Source of the DNA: Syntrophomonadaceae bacterium
GTDB lineage: Bacteria > Bacillota > PH28-bin88
Assembly (NCBI GenBank): GCA_018333865.1
Contig: JAGXSE010000037.1
Span: forward strand, 1-64,000
Direction of reading: 5' to 3'
DNA: 64,000 bases
Part shown: one piece after another, positions 15,808 through 25,235 of the stretch
How positions within the stretch are numbered: position 1 is the stretch's first letter
How the letters are laid out: every line of letters begins with the position of its first letter
The notes under the pieces: model-generated
Told to the model about the DNA's origin: nothing
Database searches by the model: none
What the model saw: the letters and a program-made list of their open reading frames with translations, nothing else
Made by a program: the position numbers and the translations under genes

Positions 15808-16542
15808 ATGGGTGTAATTTCGATGAAGCAGTTGCTGGAGGCAGGTGTTCATTTTGGACACCAGACCAGACGTTGGAATCCCAAGATGGCTCCTTATATT
15901 TTTACTGAACGTAACGGTATTTATATTATTGATTTGCAGAAAACCGTTCGTAAAGTTGATGAAGCCTATAACTTTATAAGAGATACCGTACAGCAGGGTG
16001 CAAAAATCCTTTTTGTGGGGACAAAAAAACAAGCTCAAGAATCGGTAAGGGAAGAAGCTATCCGATCTGGCATGTTTTTTGTTAACGAGCGATGGCTGGG
16101 TGGCATGCTCACTAATTTCCAAACCATCCGTCAACGTGTCAACAGGTTGAAGGAATTGGAGCGGATGGAAGATCAGGGCGTCTTCAACGTTTTGCCCAAG
16201 AAAGAAGTGGCTCAACTCGTTGGCGAACGGGAAAAGCTTCAGCGCTTCTTGGGTGGAATAAAAGAGATGGAAACCTTACCAGGAGCACTATTTGTTATCG
16301 ATCCCAGGAAAGAAAAAATCGCTATTGCCGAAGCAAGGCGATTAGGCATTCCAATTGTAGCTATTGTAGATACAAACTGTGATCCTGATGAAGTTGACTA
16401 CGTCATTCCGGGGAATGACGATGCCATCAGGGCTGTAAAACTCCTAACTGCAAAAATGGCTGATGCTGTAATTGAAGGAGCTCTTGGTCAAGTTGAACCT
16501 GAGGATGCTGGCGAAAAAGGAACCGATGATGAAATAGCATAA
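15808..16542 (+). CDS. rpsB: 30S ribosomal protein S2
   Basis: A 244-residue S2 beginning [20 protein letters not shown], with [26 protein letters not shown] and DTNCDPD, all typical. GGGGGGAGG lies 8 bases before the ATG. It heads the rpsB-tsf-pyrH-frr cluster. The acidic tail [15 protein letters not shown] is short and variable in the family. Confidence 0.98.
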   Translation: MGVISMKQLLEAGVHFGHQTRRWNPKMAPYIFTERNGIYIIDLQKTVRKVDEAYNFIRDTVQQGAKILFVGTKKQAQESVREEAIRSGMFFVNERWLGGMLTNFQTIRQRVNRLKELERMEDQGVFNVLPKKEVAQLVGEREKLQRFLGGIKEMETLPGALFVIDPRKEKIAIAEARRLGIPIVAIVDTNCDPDEVDYVIPGNDDAIRAVKLLTAKMADAVIEGALGQVEPEDAGEKGTDDEIA

Positions 16543-16556
16543 CCATGCAATGAAAC

Positions 16557-16587
16557 CGGGGCGAGAATTATTTTCTTGCCCCGTTTA
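16557..16587 (+). terminator. rpsB-tsf intercistronic hairpin (terminator/attenuator)
   Basis: CGGGGCGAGAA (16557-16567) pairs with TTCTTGCCCCG (16573-16583), 11 pairs with one G-U, followed by TTTAT. The T-run is short, so partial termination that keeps S2 above downstream products is likely. Confidence 0.7.
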
Positions 16588-16639
16588 TCCCTAATTCTTC
16601 TTAAGTGCGCAAAAAACCTATTGATTAGGAGGAAATCTG

Positions 16640-17293
16640 ATGATTTCATCTGTTCAAGTAAAAGAGCTGAGAGAACGTACAGGTGCTGGTATGATGGATT
16701 GCAAACGAGCCCTGGAATCGACCCAAGGGAATTTGGAAAAGGCAGTAGAATTTTTACGCGAAAAAGGCCTGGCAGCAGCCGCGAAAAAAGCAGGACGAAT
16801 AACCTCTGAAGGCGCTGTCGAAGCTTACATACATGGCGGAGGAAGAATTGGCGTCTTAGTGGAAATTAACTGCGAAACAGATTTCGTGGCTAAGACGGAT
16901 GAGTTTCGTGAATTATGTAAAGATATTGCCATGCAGATCGCTGCATCCAAACCTGAACATATTTCGAGAAATGAAGTTTCATCGGCAGTTGTTGAAAAGG
17001 AAAAGGCCATACTTAGAATACAGGCTCTTAATGAGGGCAAACCCGAGAAGATCGTTGACAAAATGGTTGAAGGAAGAATAGAAAAATACTTCAAAGAAGT
17101 ATGCCTGCTCGAACAACCATTTATAAAGGATCCTGATATTAGTGTGCAAGATTTAATTTCAAAAAAAATCGCCAAGATTGGTGAAAATATAACTGTCCGG
17201 CGTTTTTCTCGTTTTGAGCTTGGTGAGGGTATCGCAAAGAAGGAGACTAATTTTGCTGAAGAAATCGCTGCAATGACCAAACAGGTGGAATAG
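16640..17293 (+). CDS. tsf: Translation elongation factor Ts
   Basis: A 217-residue EF-Ts, the nucleotide exchange factor of EF-Tu. The N-terminal UBA-like domain reads [20 protein letters not shown] and the EF-Tu contact motif is [12 protein letters not shown]. It is of the short form with one core subdomain pair, common in Clostridia. AGGAGG lies 6 bases upstream of the ATG. Confidence 0.97.
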   Translation: MISSVQVKELRERTGAGMMDCKRALESTQGNLEKAVEFLREKGLAAAAKKAGRITSEGAVEAYIHGGGRIGVLVEINCETDFVAKTDEFRELCKDIAMQIAASKPEHISRNEVSSAVVEKEKAILRIQALNEGKPEKIVDKMVEGRIEKYFKEVCLLEQPFIKDPDISVQDLISKKIAKIGENITVRRFSRFELGEGIAKKETNFAEEIAAMTKQVE

Positions 17294-17315
17294 GGCGCCT
17301 TCAGTGCCCTTTTTT
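17292..17315 (+). terminator. Weak terminator after tsf
   Basis: AGGGC pairs with GCCCT across a 9-base loop and is followed by TTTTTT. The stem is only five pairs, so readthrough into pyrH is likely. Confidence 0.55.
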
Positions 17316-17351
17316 ACAAAACTTTGCCAGAATAAAAGGAATTTTTTTTAA

Positions 17352-18670
<1,319 letters not shown>

Positions 18671-18676
18671 ATTCAG

Positions 18677-18883
18677 ATGGATTATTCCCCTTTATTACTA
18701 ATGGAGCTAACGGAAGCCCGAGAAGTTTTAGAAAATGCCGGTAACAAGATTAGAGTCAATGTTACTGGATCTTCTATAGAGAATCAACTTGATCTTAATT
18801 TGAGGGTTATTCGTCAGAAAATAATCGACCATAATCAAATTGAGCTGGTTGTTGCACATTTTGAGCATTCCAATGCTGGGTGA
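18677..18883 (+). CDS. Small protein of unknown function between frr and uppS
   Basis: A 68-residue protein (MDYSPLLLMELTEAREVLEN...). The pattern of a helix (LTEAREVLENAG) followed by strands (KIRVNVTGSS; LRVIRQKIIDHNQIELVVAH) resembles half of a PASTA-like fold, but I do not recognise a named family. It lies six bases after frr and 15 before a ferredoxin gene, so it is cotranscribed with both. The ribosome binding site is weak, suggesting coupling to frr. I have an impression that a similar short gene sits here in related Clostridia; that is unverified. Confidence 0.65.
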   Translation: MDYSPLLLMELTEAREVLENAGNKIRVNVTGSSIENQLDLNLRVIRQKIIDHNQIELVVAHFEHSNAG

Positions 18884-18898
18884 AGGGGGGTGTAGTCA

Positions 18899-19069
18899 AT
18901 GGTCTACAAGATTTCTGAAGAATGTTTGGCTTGCGGGGTGTGCCTGGATGAATGTCCGGCTGGTGCAATCAAAGAGGGAGACGATATTTTTCTAATTGAT
19001 TCTGAAATCTGTACCGAATGCGGTTCCTGTCTTGACAGCTGCCCAAACTCAGCCATTGTGGAGGACTAA
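18899..19069 (+). CDS. 2[4Fe-4S] ferredoxin
   Basis: A 56-residue ferredoxin with two perfect CxxCxxCxxxC clusters: CLACGVCLDECP near the N-terminus and CTECGSCLDSCP near the C-terminus, in the clostridial pattern with pseudo-twofold symmetry. AAGGGGGG lies 8 bases before ATG 18899. It is a low-potential electron carrier. It may feed the iron-sulfur enzyme IspG encoded downstream, but that is inference. A strong terminator follows at once. Confidence 0.93.
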   Translation: MVYKISEECLACGVCLDECPAGAIKEGDDIFLIDSEICTECGSCLDSCPNSAIVED

Positions 19070-19071
19070 TT

Positions 19072-19103
19072 AATAAACCCCCTCACAAGAGGGGGTTTAT
19101 TAA
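19072..19103 (+). terminator. Terminator after the ferredoxin gene
   Basis: AATAAACCCCCTC (19072-19084) pairs perfectly with GAGGGGGTTTATT (19089-19101) around the loop ACAA. The A/T flanks make it possibly bidirectional. Confidence 0.88.
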
Positions 19104-19137
19104 TAATCAGGTAGAGCCAAATCCGGGAGGGCAAAAA

Positions 19138-19935
19138 ATGTTGCGCTGGTTAACGGCAGGAATAAGTAGTCCCTTTAAAAAAAATGAAAATGCTCTGCTG
19201 AAACAACTGGATTTAAATCGAATGCCCTACCATATAGCTGTGATTATGGACGGCAACGGCCGATGGGCAATGAAGCGCAATATGTCCAGAGACCTTGGCC
19301 ACAGAGCAGGAATTAAATCCTTGCGCTCGACCGTGGAGGCCTGTGGTGAATTGGGTATTAGAATATTAAGCATCTATGCTTTCTCAACAGAAAATTGGAA
19401 AAGGCCGAAAGAAGAAGTTGAAATGCTAATGGCTCTGTTAGCTGAATATATATACAAGGAGCTACCTCAATTACTTTCAGCTGGGGTTAAAATTGTTCCA
19501 ATTGGAAGAATTTCAGAGCTGCCAATAGAATCTCAAAACGCCTTGATGGAAGCGGTAGAAAAAACCAAGAATAATACCAAGATTACGATCAATATCGCTT
19601 TAAATTACGGTGGCAGAGCAGAGATAATTGATGCGGTAAAAAAGGTGGCGGCAAAAGTACAAGCTAAAGAGCTGGAACCTAAAGATATTACAGAGGATAT
19701 ACTTGCCAGTAACCTATATACAGAAGGGCAACCTGATCCAGATTTAGTCATCAGGCCGTCAGGGGAGCAAAGGATTAGCAACTTTCTGATCTGGCAATCT
19801 GCATATGCTGAATTTTATACCACAAATGTGTTATGGCCTGATTTTGGGAAAAAGCATTTACTAGAAGCAATAATAGCCTATCAAAAAAGGGACCGGCGTT
19901 TTGGGGGTCTTAACTCAGGGGTGAGGCAGTGCTAA
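19138..19935 (+). CDS. uppS: Isoprenyl transferase (undecaprenyl diphosphate synthase)
   Basis: A 265-residue cis-prenyltransferase making the C55 carrier lipid for peptidoglycan. IMDGNGRWA carries the catalytic Asp (D38); FSTENWKRP, NIALNYGGRAEI and the C-terminal RPSGEQRISNFLIWQSAYAE are signatures. GGGAGG lies 7 bases before the ATG. The cdsA start overlaps its end by 7 bases. Confidence 0.96.
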   Translation: MLRWLTAGISSPFKKNENALLKQLDLNRMPYHIAVIMDGNGRWAMKRNMSRDLGHRAGIKSLRSTVEACGELGIRILSIYAFSTENWKRPKEEVEMLMALLAEYIYKELPQLLSAGVKIVPIGRISELPIESQNALMEAVEKTKNNTKITINIALNYGGRAEIIDAVKKVAAKVQAKELEPKDITEDILASNLYTEGQPDPDLVIRPSGEQRISNFLIWQSAYAEFYTTNVLWPDFGKKHLLEAIIAYQKRDRRFGGLNSGVRQC

Positions 19936-20738
19936 CGTTAAGGATTCTAACTGCGGCAATAGGGCTTCCTGTTATATTTGCAGCCGTTTATTACGGAGGG
20001 CTTCTTTTTTTTGCATTAATTGCTACTATTTCCCTTGTTGCCATTGTAGAATTTCTTAATTTGTTAACAAAGATCGGCTTAAAACCAAACCTTTCTTTTA
20101 GCTGGGTTAGTTCTCTGGCCTTGCTTTGGATTATGTTTGCGGCTAGCAAAGGGTCGCTGGAAAGTTACATGTATCTGCCAGGTTTGTTCTTTATTATGGT
20201 GCTATGGGCTGCTGTTCTGGTCTGGCGGGAATATCCTGAAAATATTTTGCCCGGCCTGACAGCTTCCTTTTTCTGCGTTTTTTATCTTGCAGGCATGTTG
20301 GGCCACCTGTTTTTTTTGCGGTACTTAACCCCTGATGGATGGTCCTTTGTCTTTTTTGTCCTGTTGCTAACCTGGGCCAGTGATACTGGAGCCTATTTCG
20401 CAGGTACAAAATTTGGCCGACGCAAGTTAGCTCCCTTAGTTAGCCCTGGGAAAACATGGGAGGGTGTCTTGGGTGGCATTCTATTATCCTTGTTGGTTAG
20501 CTATATTTTAGGTGCCTGGCTGGATTTGCCTGTATTATGGAGAATAGTTACTGGTATTTTGGTTTCTTTAGCAGCTGTTATTGGGGATCTTTTCGAATCG
20601 GCTATTAAACGCCATGCCGGCATGAAGGACTCGGGTACACTGCTGCCAGGCCATGGGGGTGTCCTGGATCGCTTTGACAGCCTTTTGCTGGCTGCCCCAT
20701 TAGTATATTACATGCTCTCATTGTTCATAATAGGATGA
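19929..20738 (+). CDS. cdsA: Phosphatidate cytidylyltransferase
   Basis: A 269-residue polytopic membrane enzyme making CDP-diacylglycerol. About eight hydrophobic helices; the signature near the C-terminus is SAIKRHAGMKDSGTLLPGHGG then VLDRFDSL, and DTGAYFAG plus SPGKTWEG precede it. GTG 19929 overlaps uppS, as usual. Confidence 0.95.
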   Translation: MLTLRILTAAIGLPVIFAAVYYGGLLFFALIATISLVAIVEFLNLLTKIGLKPNLSFSWVSSLALLWIMFAASKGSLESYMYLPGLFFIMVLWAAVLVWREYPENILPGLTASFFCVFYLAGMLGHLFFLRYLTPDGWSFVFFVLLLTWASDTGAYFAGTKFGRRKLAPLVSPGKTWEGVLGGILLSLLVSYILGAWLDLPVLWRIVTGILVSLAAVIGDLFESAIKRHAGMKDSGTLLPGHGGVLDRFDSLLLAAPLVYYMLSLFIIG

Positions 20739-20749
20739 GGTGTTAAATT

Positions 20750-21859
20750 ATGCCAAAACAAACTCCTAACCTCATCCGGCTTCTTATTAAACTGATCGTA
20801 ATAATTGCTGCGTTGCTGGTAGCATACTTGTTGTATTATTTGATTCTTCCGGCAGGACTTCAGGTAATATCATTCGTTTTTCCTTTGATTGCACCTTTTT
20901 TGTTGGCTGCCGTACTGGCAGCAATTATTGAACCCCTAGTCAGCTTTTTCGAAATTCGTGCCCGGATGAACCGTACCCTGGCTGTTGCGACAGTGATTAC
21001 CCTGTGTATTGGATTAGGGGCAGCATTGCTGATTATGTTTATTTCCCGCTTAATAGTTGAGTTGGCTGTATTAACAAATACCTTGCCGGCTCATGTGCAT
21101 AACATGGTGACTTATCTTTGGACCTTATACCATAAAATGCAGGAAATATATTTTGCCATAGATATTCCGCCTCAAATAATGGTAAGCATTGAACAACTGT
21201 TAAGAGAAGCAACTGGTTGGGCTACTAATTTTTCATCCAGTATATTTACCGGATTAATCGAATTTTTAGTTTCTCTGCCCGGAGGTTTTATATTTATTTT
21301 ATTCTTTTTCTTAGGATTATTTTTCTTTAGCAAGGATGCTTACTTAATAAAGAAATCATTATTGCATTTATTCCCAATAGACTGGAGAAATAGCCTGAGC
21401 AATATCGTCGGCAAAACCTCACAGGCCATTATTGGATTTTTAAGAGCACAATCAATCCTGATGTTCATTACTATAATTCAATCTATAATTGGCTTTTATT
21501 TTCTAGATGTTGAATATGCCTTTACTCTTGCTGTAATTGTTGGTATCGTAGATCTACTGCCAGTTGTTGGTCCTGGTCTCGTCTTTTTACCGTGGGCTAT
21601 GTGGCTTTTCTTAACAGGAAATATGAAACTGGGCTTTGGACTGCTTATACTATGGCTTTTTGTGGTTGTAGTACGGCAGATTTTAGAACCAAAACTAGTC
21701 GGCGATAGTGTAGGGCTGCACCCGTTAGAAGCTTTAATAGCCATGTTCGTTGGTTTAAAGGTTTTTGGGATAGCCGGTGTACTTTATGGGCCTATCCTCT
21801 TAGTAGTACTGAAAGCAACGTGGCAAGCCGGTATCTTCAAATGGCCTTACACCCAATAG
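20750..21859 (+). CDS. ytvI: Sporulation integral membrane protein YtvI-like (AI-2E family)
   Basis: A 369-residue membrane protein of the AI-2E/PerM exporter-like family (COG0628): about seven to eight hydrophobic segments, with the family block LPVVGPGLVFLPWAMW and the terminal RQILEPKLVGDSVGLHPLEAL. Proteins of this type include YtvI of spore formers. I chose YtvI because of length and host type, but other AI-2E members remain possible. It lies 11 bases after cdsA. Confidence 0.75.
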   Translation: MPKQTPNLIRLLIKLIVIIAALLVAYLLYYLILPAGLQVISFVFPLIAPFLLAAVLAAIIEPLVSFFEIRARMNRTLAVATVITLCIGLGAALLIMFISRLIVELAVLTNTLPAHVHNMVTYLWTLYHKMQEIYFAIDIPPQIMVSIEQLLREATGWATNFSSSIFTGLIEFLVSLPGGFIFILFFFLGLFFFSKDAYLIKKSLLHLFPIDWRNSLSNIVGKTSQAIIGFLRAQSILMFITIIQSIIGFYFLDVEYAFTLAVIVGIVDLLPVVGPGLVFLPWAMWLFLTGNMKLGFGLLILWLFVVVVRQILEPKLVGDSVGLHPLEALIAMFVGLKVFGIAGVLYGPILLVVLKATWQAGIFKWPYTQ

Positions 21860-21913
21860 ATTTTGAACAGGATCAAGGCTAATCTGCTCTTTTAGTTTAG
21901 TATGGAGGATATT

Positions 21914-23059
21914 ATGACTAAAAATATTGCGCTCCTGGGCTCAACAGGTTCTATCGGTCAACAGACGCTGGAAATAGTGGATGCATATCCTCAAAAATTT
22001 AAAATTAAGGTTCTGGCAGCCTTTAATAGCGCAAAAAAAATTGAGGAACAGGCACGGAGATTTATGCCAGAATTAATAGTTCTTGGTGATCATCAGGCTG
22101 CACTTGGCTTGCGGGAAACCCTGAAAGATCTTCCGGTACAAGTCCTTGGCGGCAAGGAAGCTTTTGACGATTGCGTATTGCTGGCTGGAGTTGATACCGT
22201 TGTAGTGGCGGTAAGCGGGATGAAGGGCATGGTGCCTACTTTAAAGGCAGTGGAAGCTGGTAAAAATGTATTACTAGCTAATAAAGAGGCTCTGGTTACC
22301 GGAGGAGAACTTATCAGCCGGGCCGCCAGGGAAAAAGCTAAACCTATCCTGCCCATAGACAGCGAGCATTCCGCATTATGGCAGTGTATGCAAGGACAAG
22401 AAAAGTACGTTGATAATATAATTCTTACTGCTTCAGGAGGGCCTTTTAGGGATTGGGATATTACTCAGATGGGGAATATTACACCTGAGATGGCTTTAAG
22501 CCATCCTAATTGGACTATGGGACCTAAAGTAACAGTAGATTCTTCTACTTTAATGAACAAAGGACTCGAGGTAATAGAGGCCCATTGGCTCTTTGATATT
22601 AAATATAGCTCCATCAAAGTAATGATTCATCCTCAAAGCCTTGTTCATTCTATGGTTGAGTTCAAGGATGGATCGATTCTGGCACAGTTGGGAAACCCTG
22701 ATATGCGGCTGCCGATCCAATATGCCATGAGCTGGCCCGAACGGTGGCCCAGTAACTTGCCACGATTAAATTTAACCAGGGCAACAAGTCTTTCCTTTTA
22801 TCCTCCGGATACTCAAAAATTTCCCTGCCTGGAATTAGCTTATCACGCCGGCAATACCGGGGGGATGGCGCCGGTGATACTAAACGCCGCCAACGAAGAG
22901 GCAGTAAATTTGTTTTTGTCCCGTAAAATAAGATATTTAGATATTCAAAAAATTGTTGCGGAGGCCCTGGAAAAAATTTCGTCGCATGCGGCAATTGATT
23001 TAGAAACAATAATTGGAACTGATGCTGAAACCCGCAGGTGGGTGCAAGAATACTGGTAA
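21914..23059 (+). CDS. dxr: 1-deoxy-D-xylulose 5-phosphate reductoisomerase
   Basis: A 381-residue NADPH-dependent enzyme, second step of the MEP isoprenoid route. The N-terminal LGSTGSIGQQTLEI is the nucleotide-binding loop; IDSEHSALWQ, SGGPFRDW, MNKGLEVIEAHWLF and NAANEEAV are active-site motifs. GGAGG (21904-21908) supports ATG 21914 rather than ATG 21902, which lies before the ribosome site. Confidence 0.96.
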   Translation: MTKNIALLGSTGSIGQQTLEIVDAYPQKFKIKVLAAFNSAKKIEEQARRFMPELIVLGDHQAALGLRETLKDLPVQVLGGKEAFDDCVLLAGVDTVVVAVSGMKGMVPTLKAVEAGKNVLLANKEALVTGGELISRAAREKAKPILPIDSEHSALWQCMQGQEKYVDNIILTASGGPFRDWDITQMGNITPEMALSHPNWTMGPKVTVDSSTLMNKGLEVIEAHWLFDIKYSSIKVMIHPQSLVHSMVEFKDGSILAQLGNPDMRLPIQYAMSWPERWPSNLPRLNLTRATSLSFYPPDTQKFPCLELAYHAGNTGGMAPVILNAANEEAVNLFLSRKIRYLDIQKIVAEALEKISSHAAIDLETIIGTDAETRRWVQEYW

Positions 23060-23128
23060 AAATTAACTTGTTAATTTATAATTTAATAAAATATCATCTG
23101 GAGCATGGGCTCAAAGAGGAGGAAATAA

Positions 23129-24142
23129 ATGACCACAGCGCTTGCAGCAATCCTTATTTTCGGTCTTTTGATTGCCACTCATGAACTAGGACATTTCCTT
23201 GTCGCTAAAATGGTTGGTATTCGGGTTCACGAGTTCAGCATAGGAATGGGACCGGTGGTGCTGTCATGGAAAAGAGGGGAAACCATTTACTCTCTACGAC
23301 TTTTACCAATCGGCGGTTTTAATCGTATGGCTGGAATGGAAAGCGGTGATTTACAGGACCCCCGCGGATTTAATACCCGGAGTGTTCTCCAACGAATGGC
23401 CGTTATTGCGTCTGGTTCTTTAATGAATTTTTTACTGGCGATAATTCTGTTCATTTTTGTCTTTATGGGCATTGGCGTACCATCCAATACTACAACTATC
23501 GGGGGATTGCTGCCTGGACGGCCCGCAGAAGAGGCCGGATTTCAGGTCGGCGACAGGATTGTGTCAATAAATAATACAAATGTTAATACATGGGGACAAC
23601 TAGTGGAAGTTATCCATAAAAACCCCGGGCAAAAACTGCAAGTAATGGTAGAACGCGACCAGCAGTCTTTGTTGATTCCAGTAGTCCCGGAACTGGACCC
23701 CCAGAACAAGGTTGGATTAATTGGGATTGAACAGACCTGGGTCAAGCTTGGGTTGTTTTCATCTATTCTATTAGGCGTACAACAGGCACTGGCTGTCGCA
23801 GCCTTGATTATTACTAGTTTGATAAAAATGATTACCGGGCAATTGCCGGCAGAAGTTGCCGGCCCTGTTGGCATTGTTCAAATGGCTGGAGAGGCTGCCA
23901 GATTAGGGCTGGCAAACGTTTTGAATTTTGCCGGCTTGTTAAGCCTGAATTTGGGAATAATAAACCTTTTTCCAATACCAGCATTAGATGGTAGCAGGTT
24001 ACTTTTTCTTGGGATCGAAGGCATCCGCGGTAGACCTGTCAACCCCGAAAAAGAAAATATTATTCATTTAGTCGGTTTTGCACTCCTGATCTTTCTGATG
24101 CTAGTGATAACATACCAGGACCTGCTCCGACTATTTAGCTAA
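23129..24142 (+). CDS. rseP: Site-2 intramembrane metalloprotease RseP/RasP
   Basis: A 337-residue M50 protease: HELGH (H18, E19, H22) in the first membrane helix, a PDZ domain around residues 115-200 (GRPAEEAGFQVGDRIVSIN), and the third ligand region NLFPIPALDGSR in a later helix. It cleaves membrane-bound anti-sigma factors. ATG 23129 follows GAGGAGG. Position between dxr and ispG is standard. Confidence 0.95.
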   Translation: MTTALAAILIFGLLIATHELGHFLVAKMVGIRVHEFSIGMGPVVLSWKRGETIYSLRLLPIGGFNRMAGMESGDLQDPRGFNTRSVLQRMAVIASGSLMNFLLAIILFIFVFMGIGVPSNTTTIGGLLPGRPAEEAGFQVGDRIVSINNTNVNTWGQLVEVIHKNPGQKLQVMVERDQQSLLIPVVPELDPQNKVGLIGIEQTWVKLGLFSSILLGVQQALAVAALIITSLIKMITGQLPAEVAGPVGIVQMAGEAARLGLANVLNFAGLLSLNLGIINLFPIPALDGSRLLFLGIEGIRGRPVNPEKENIIHLVGFALLIFLMLVITYQDLLRLFS

Positions 24143-24155
24143 AGGTGGGATTAAT

Positions 24156-25235
24156 ATTCTTGCAGATAGAAGGAAATCTCGCACGGTTAATATCGGCTCA
24201 CTGGTTATTGGAGGACAGGCTCCAATTTCAGTACAATCTATGACCAATACCGATACCAGGAATATTACTGCCACTGTATCCCAGATTGAAATCTTGGAAA
24301 AAGCAGGGTGCGAGCTGGTCAGGGTTGCTGTCCTCGATCTAGAGGCGGCAGCGGCCTTGAAACAAATCAAGGAAAAAATCAAGATTCCATTGGTGGCAGA
24401 TATTCACTTCGATTACAAGCTGGCACTGGCGGCAATTGAAAATGGTGTTGACGGCTTAAGGTTAAACCCAGGAAACATTGGTGGCAAGAAAAGGGTTGAA
24501 GCTGTTGTTCGTGAAGCTAAAAGAAGACGGGTTCCAATTAGGATAGGAGTAAATGCTGGCTCTTTAGAAAAGACCTTGTTGGAAAAATATAAGGGTGTTA
24601 CGCCTGAAGCAATGGTGGAAAGTGCCCTGCACCATATCATACTGCTTGAAGATATGGATTTTTTGGATATTGAAGTTTCATTGAAAGCTTCAGAGGTTCC
24701 GCTCATGATCGAGGCTTACCGCCTTATGGCCCAAAAAGTTAGCTATCCTTTTCATATTGGCGTAACAGAAGCAGGAACAGTTTTTTCCGGTTCAATTAAA
24801 TCTGCGGTTGGTATTGGGATATTATTGTCTGAAGGAATCGGTGATACTTTACGGGTATCTCTGACGGGCGACCCGCAACAGGAAGTAAGAGTGGCGTACC
24901 AGATTTTGGGGGCATTGGATATCCGCCATCGGGGCGTGGAGATCATTTCTTGTCCAACTTGCGGCAGGTGCCAGATCGATGTTATTAGTTTAGCAGAGAC
25001 TATAGAAGAAAAACTGCAAGAAGTAACTACCCCTATTAAGGTTGCGGTTATGGGATGCCCTGTTAATGGTCCCGGGGAAGCTAAACGGGCAGATGTTGGT
25101 ATTGCTGGGGGCAAGGGCTTTGCGCTAATCTTCCGCAATGGGGAAGTTGTAAGAAAAGCGGAATCTAATGATATGTTAAATTGTTTATTCGAAGAGATTT
25201 CCTGCATTATCAGAAGCAGAGGAGGAGTTTTATAA
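24156..25235 (+). CDS. ispG: 4-hydroxy-3-methylbut-2-enyl diphosphate synthase IspG
   Basis: An iron-sulfur enzyme of the MEP route (about 359 residues). Family motifs: APISVQSMTNTDTR, ADIHFDYKLAL, RLNPGNIG, and the cluster ligands in SCPTCGRCQ and GCPVNGPGEA. The first canonical in-frame start is ATG 24240, which would delete about 28 conserved residues (ADRRKSRTVNIGSLVIGGQ) encoded upstream in the same open frame. No ATG, GTG or TTG exists in frame between the upstream stop at 24108 and 24240. ATT 24156, six bases after GGTGGG, is the best apparent start; a one-base indel near an out-of-frame TTG at 24160 is the alternative. Confidence 0.9.
   Translation: MLADRRKSRTVNIGSLVIGGQAPISVQSMTNTDTRNITATVSQIEILEKAGCELVRVAVLDLEAAAALKQIKEKIKIPLVADIHFDYKLALAAIENGVDGLRLNPGNIGGKKRVEAVVREAKRRRVPIRIGVNAGSLEKTLLEKYKGVTPEAMVESALHHIILLEDMDFLDIEVSLKASEVPLMIEAYRLMAQKVSYPFHIGVTEAGTVFSGSIKSAVGIGILLSEGIGDTLRVSLTGDPQQEVRVAYQILGALDIRHRGVEIISCPTCGRCQIDVISLAETIEEKLQEVTTPIKVAVMGCPVNGPGEAKRADVGIAGGKGFALIFRNGEVVRKAESNDMLNCLFEEISCIIRSRGGVL

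Noticed and set aside
18677-18883. Small protein as an overprediction
   Set aside because: Rejected as noise because the frame fills the gap tightly after frr, has balanced composition and plausible secondary structure; kept as a gene with moderate confidence.
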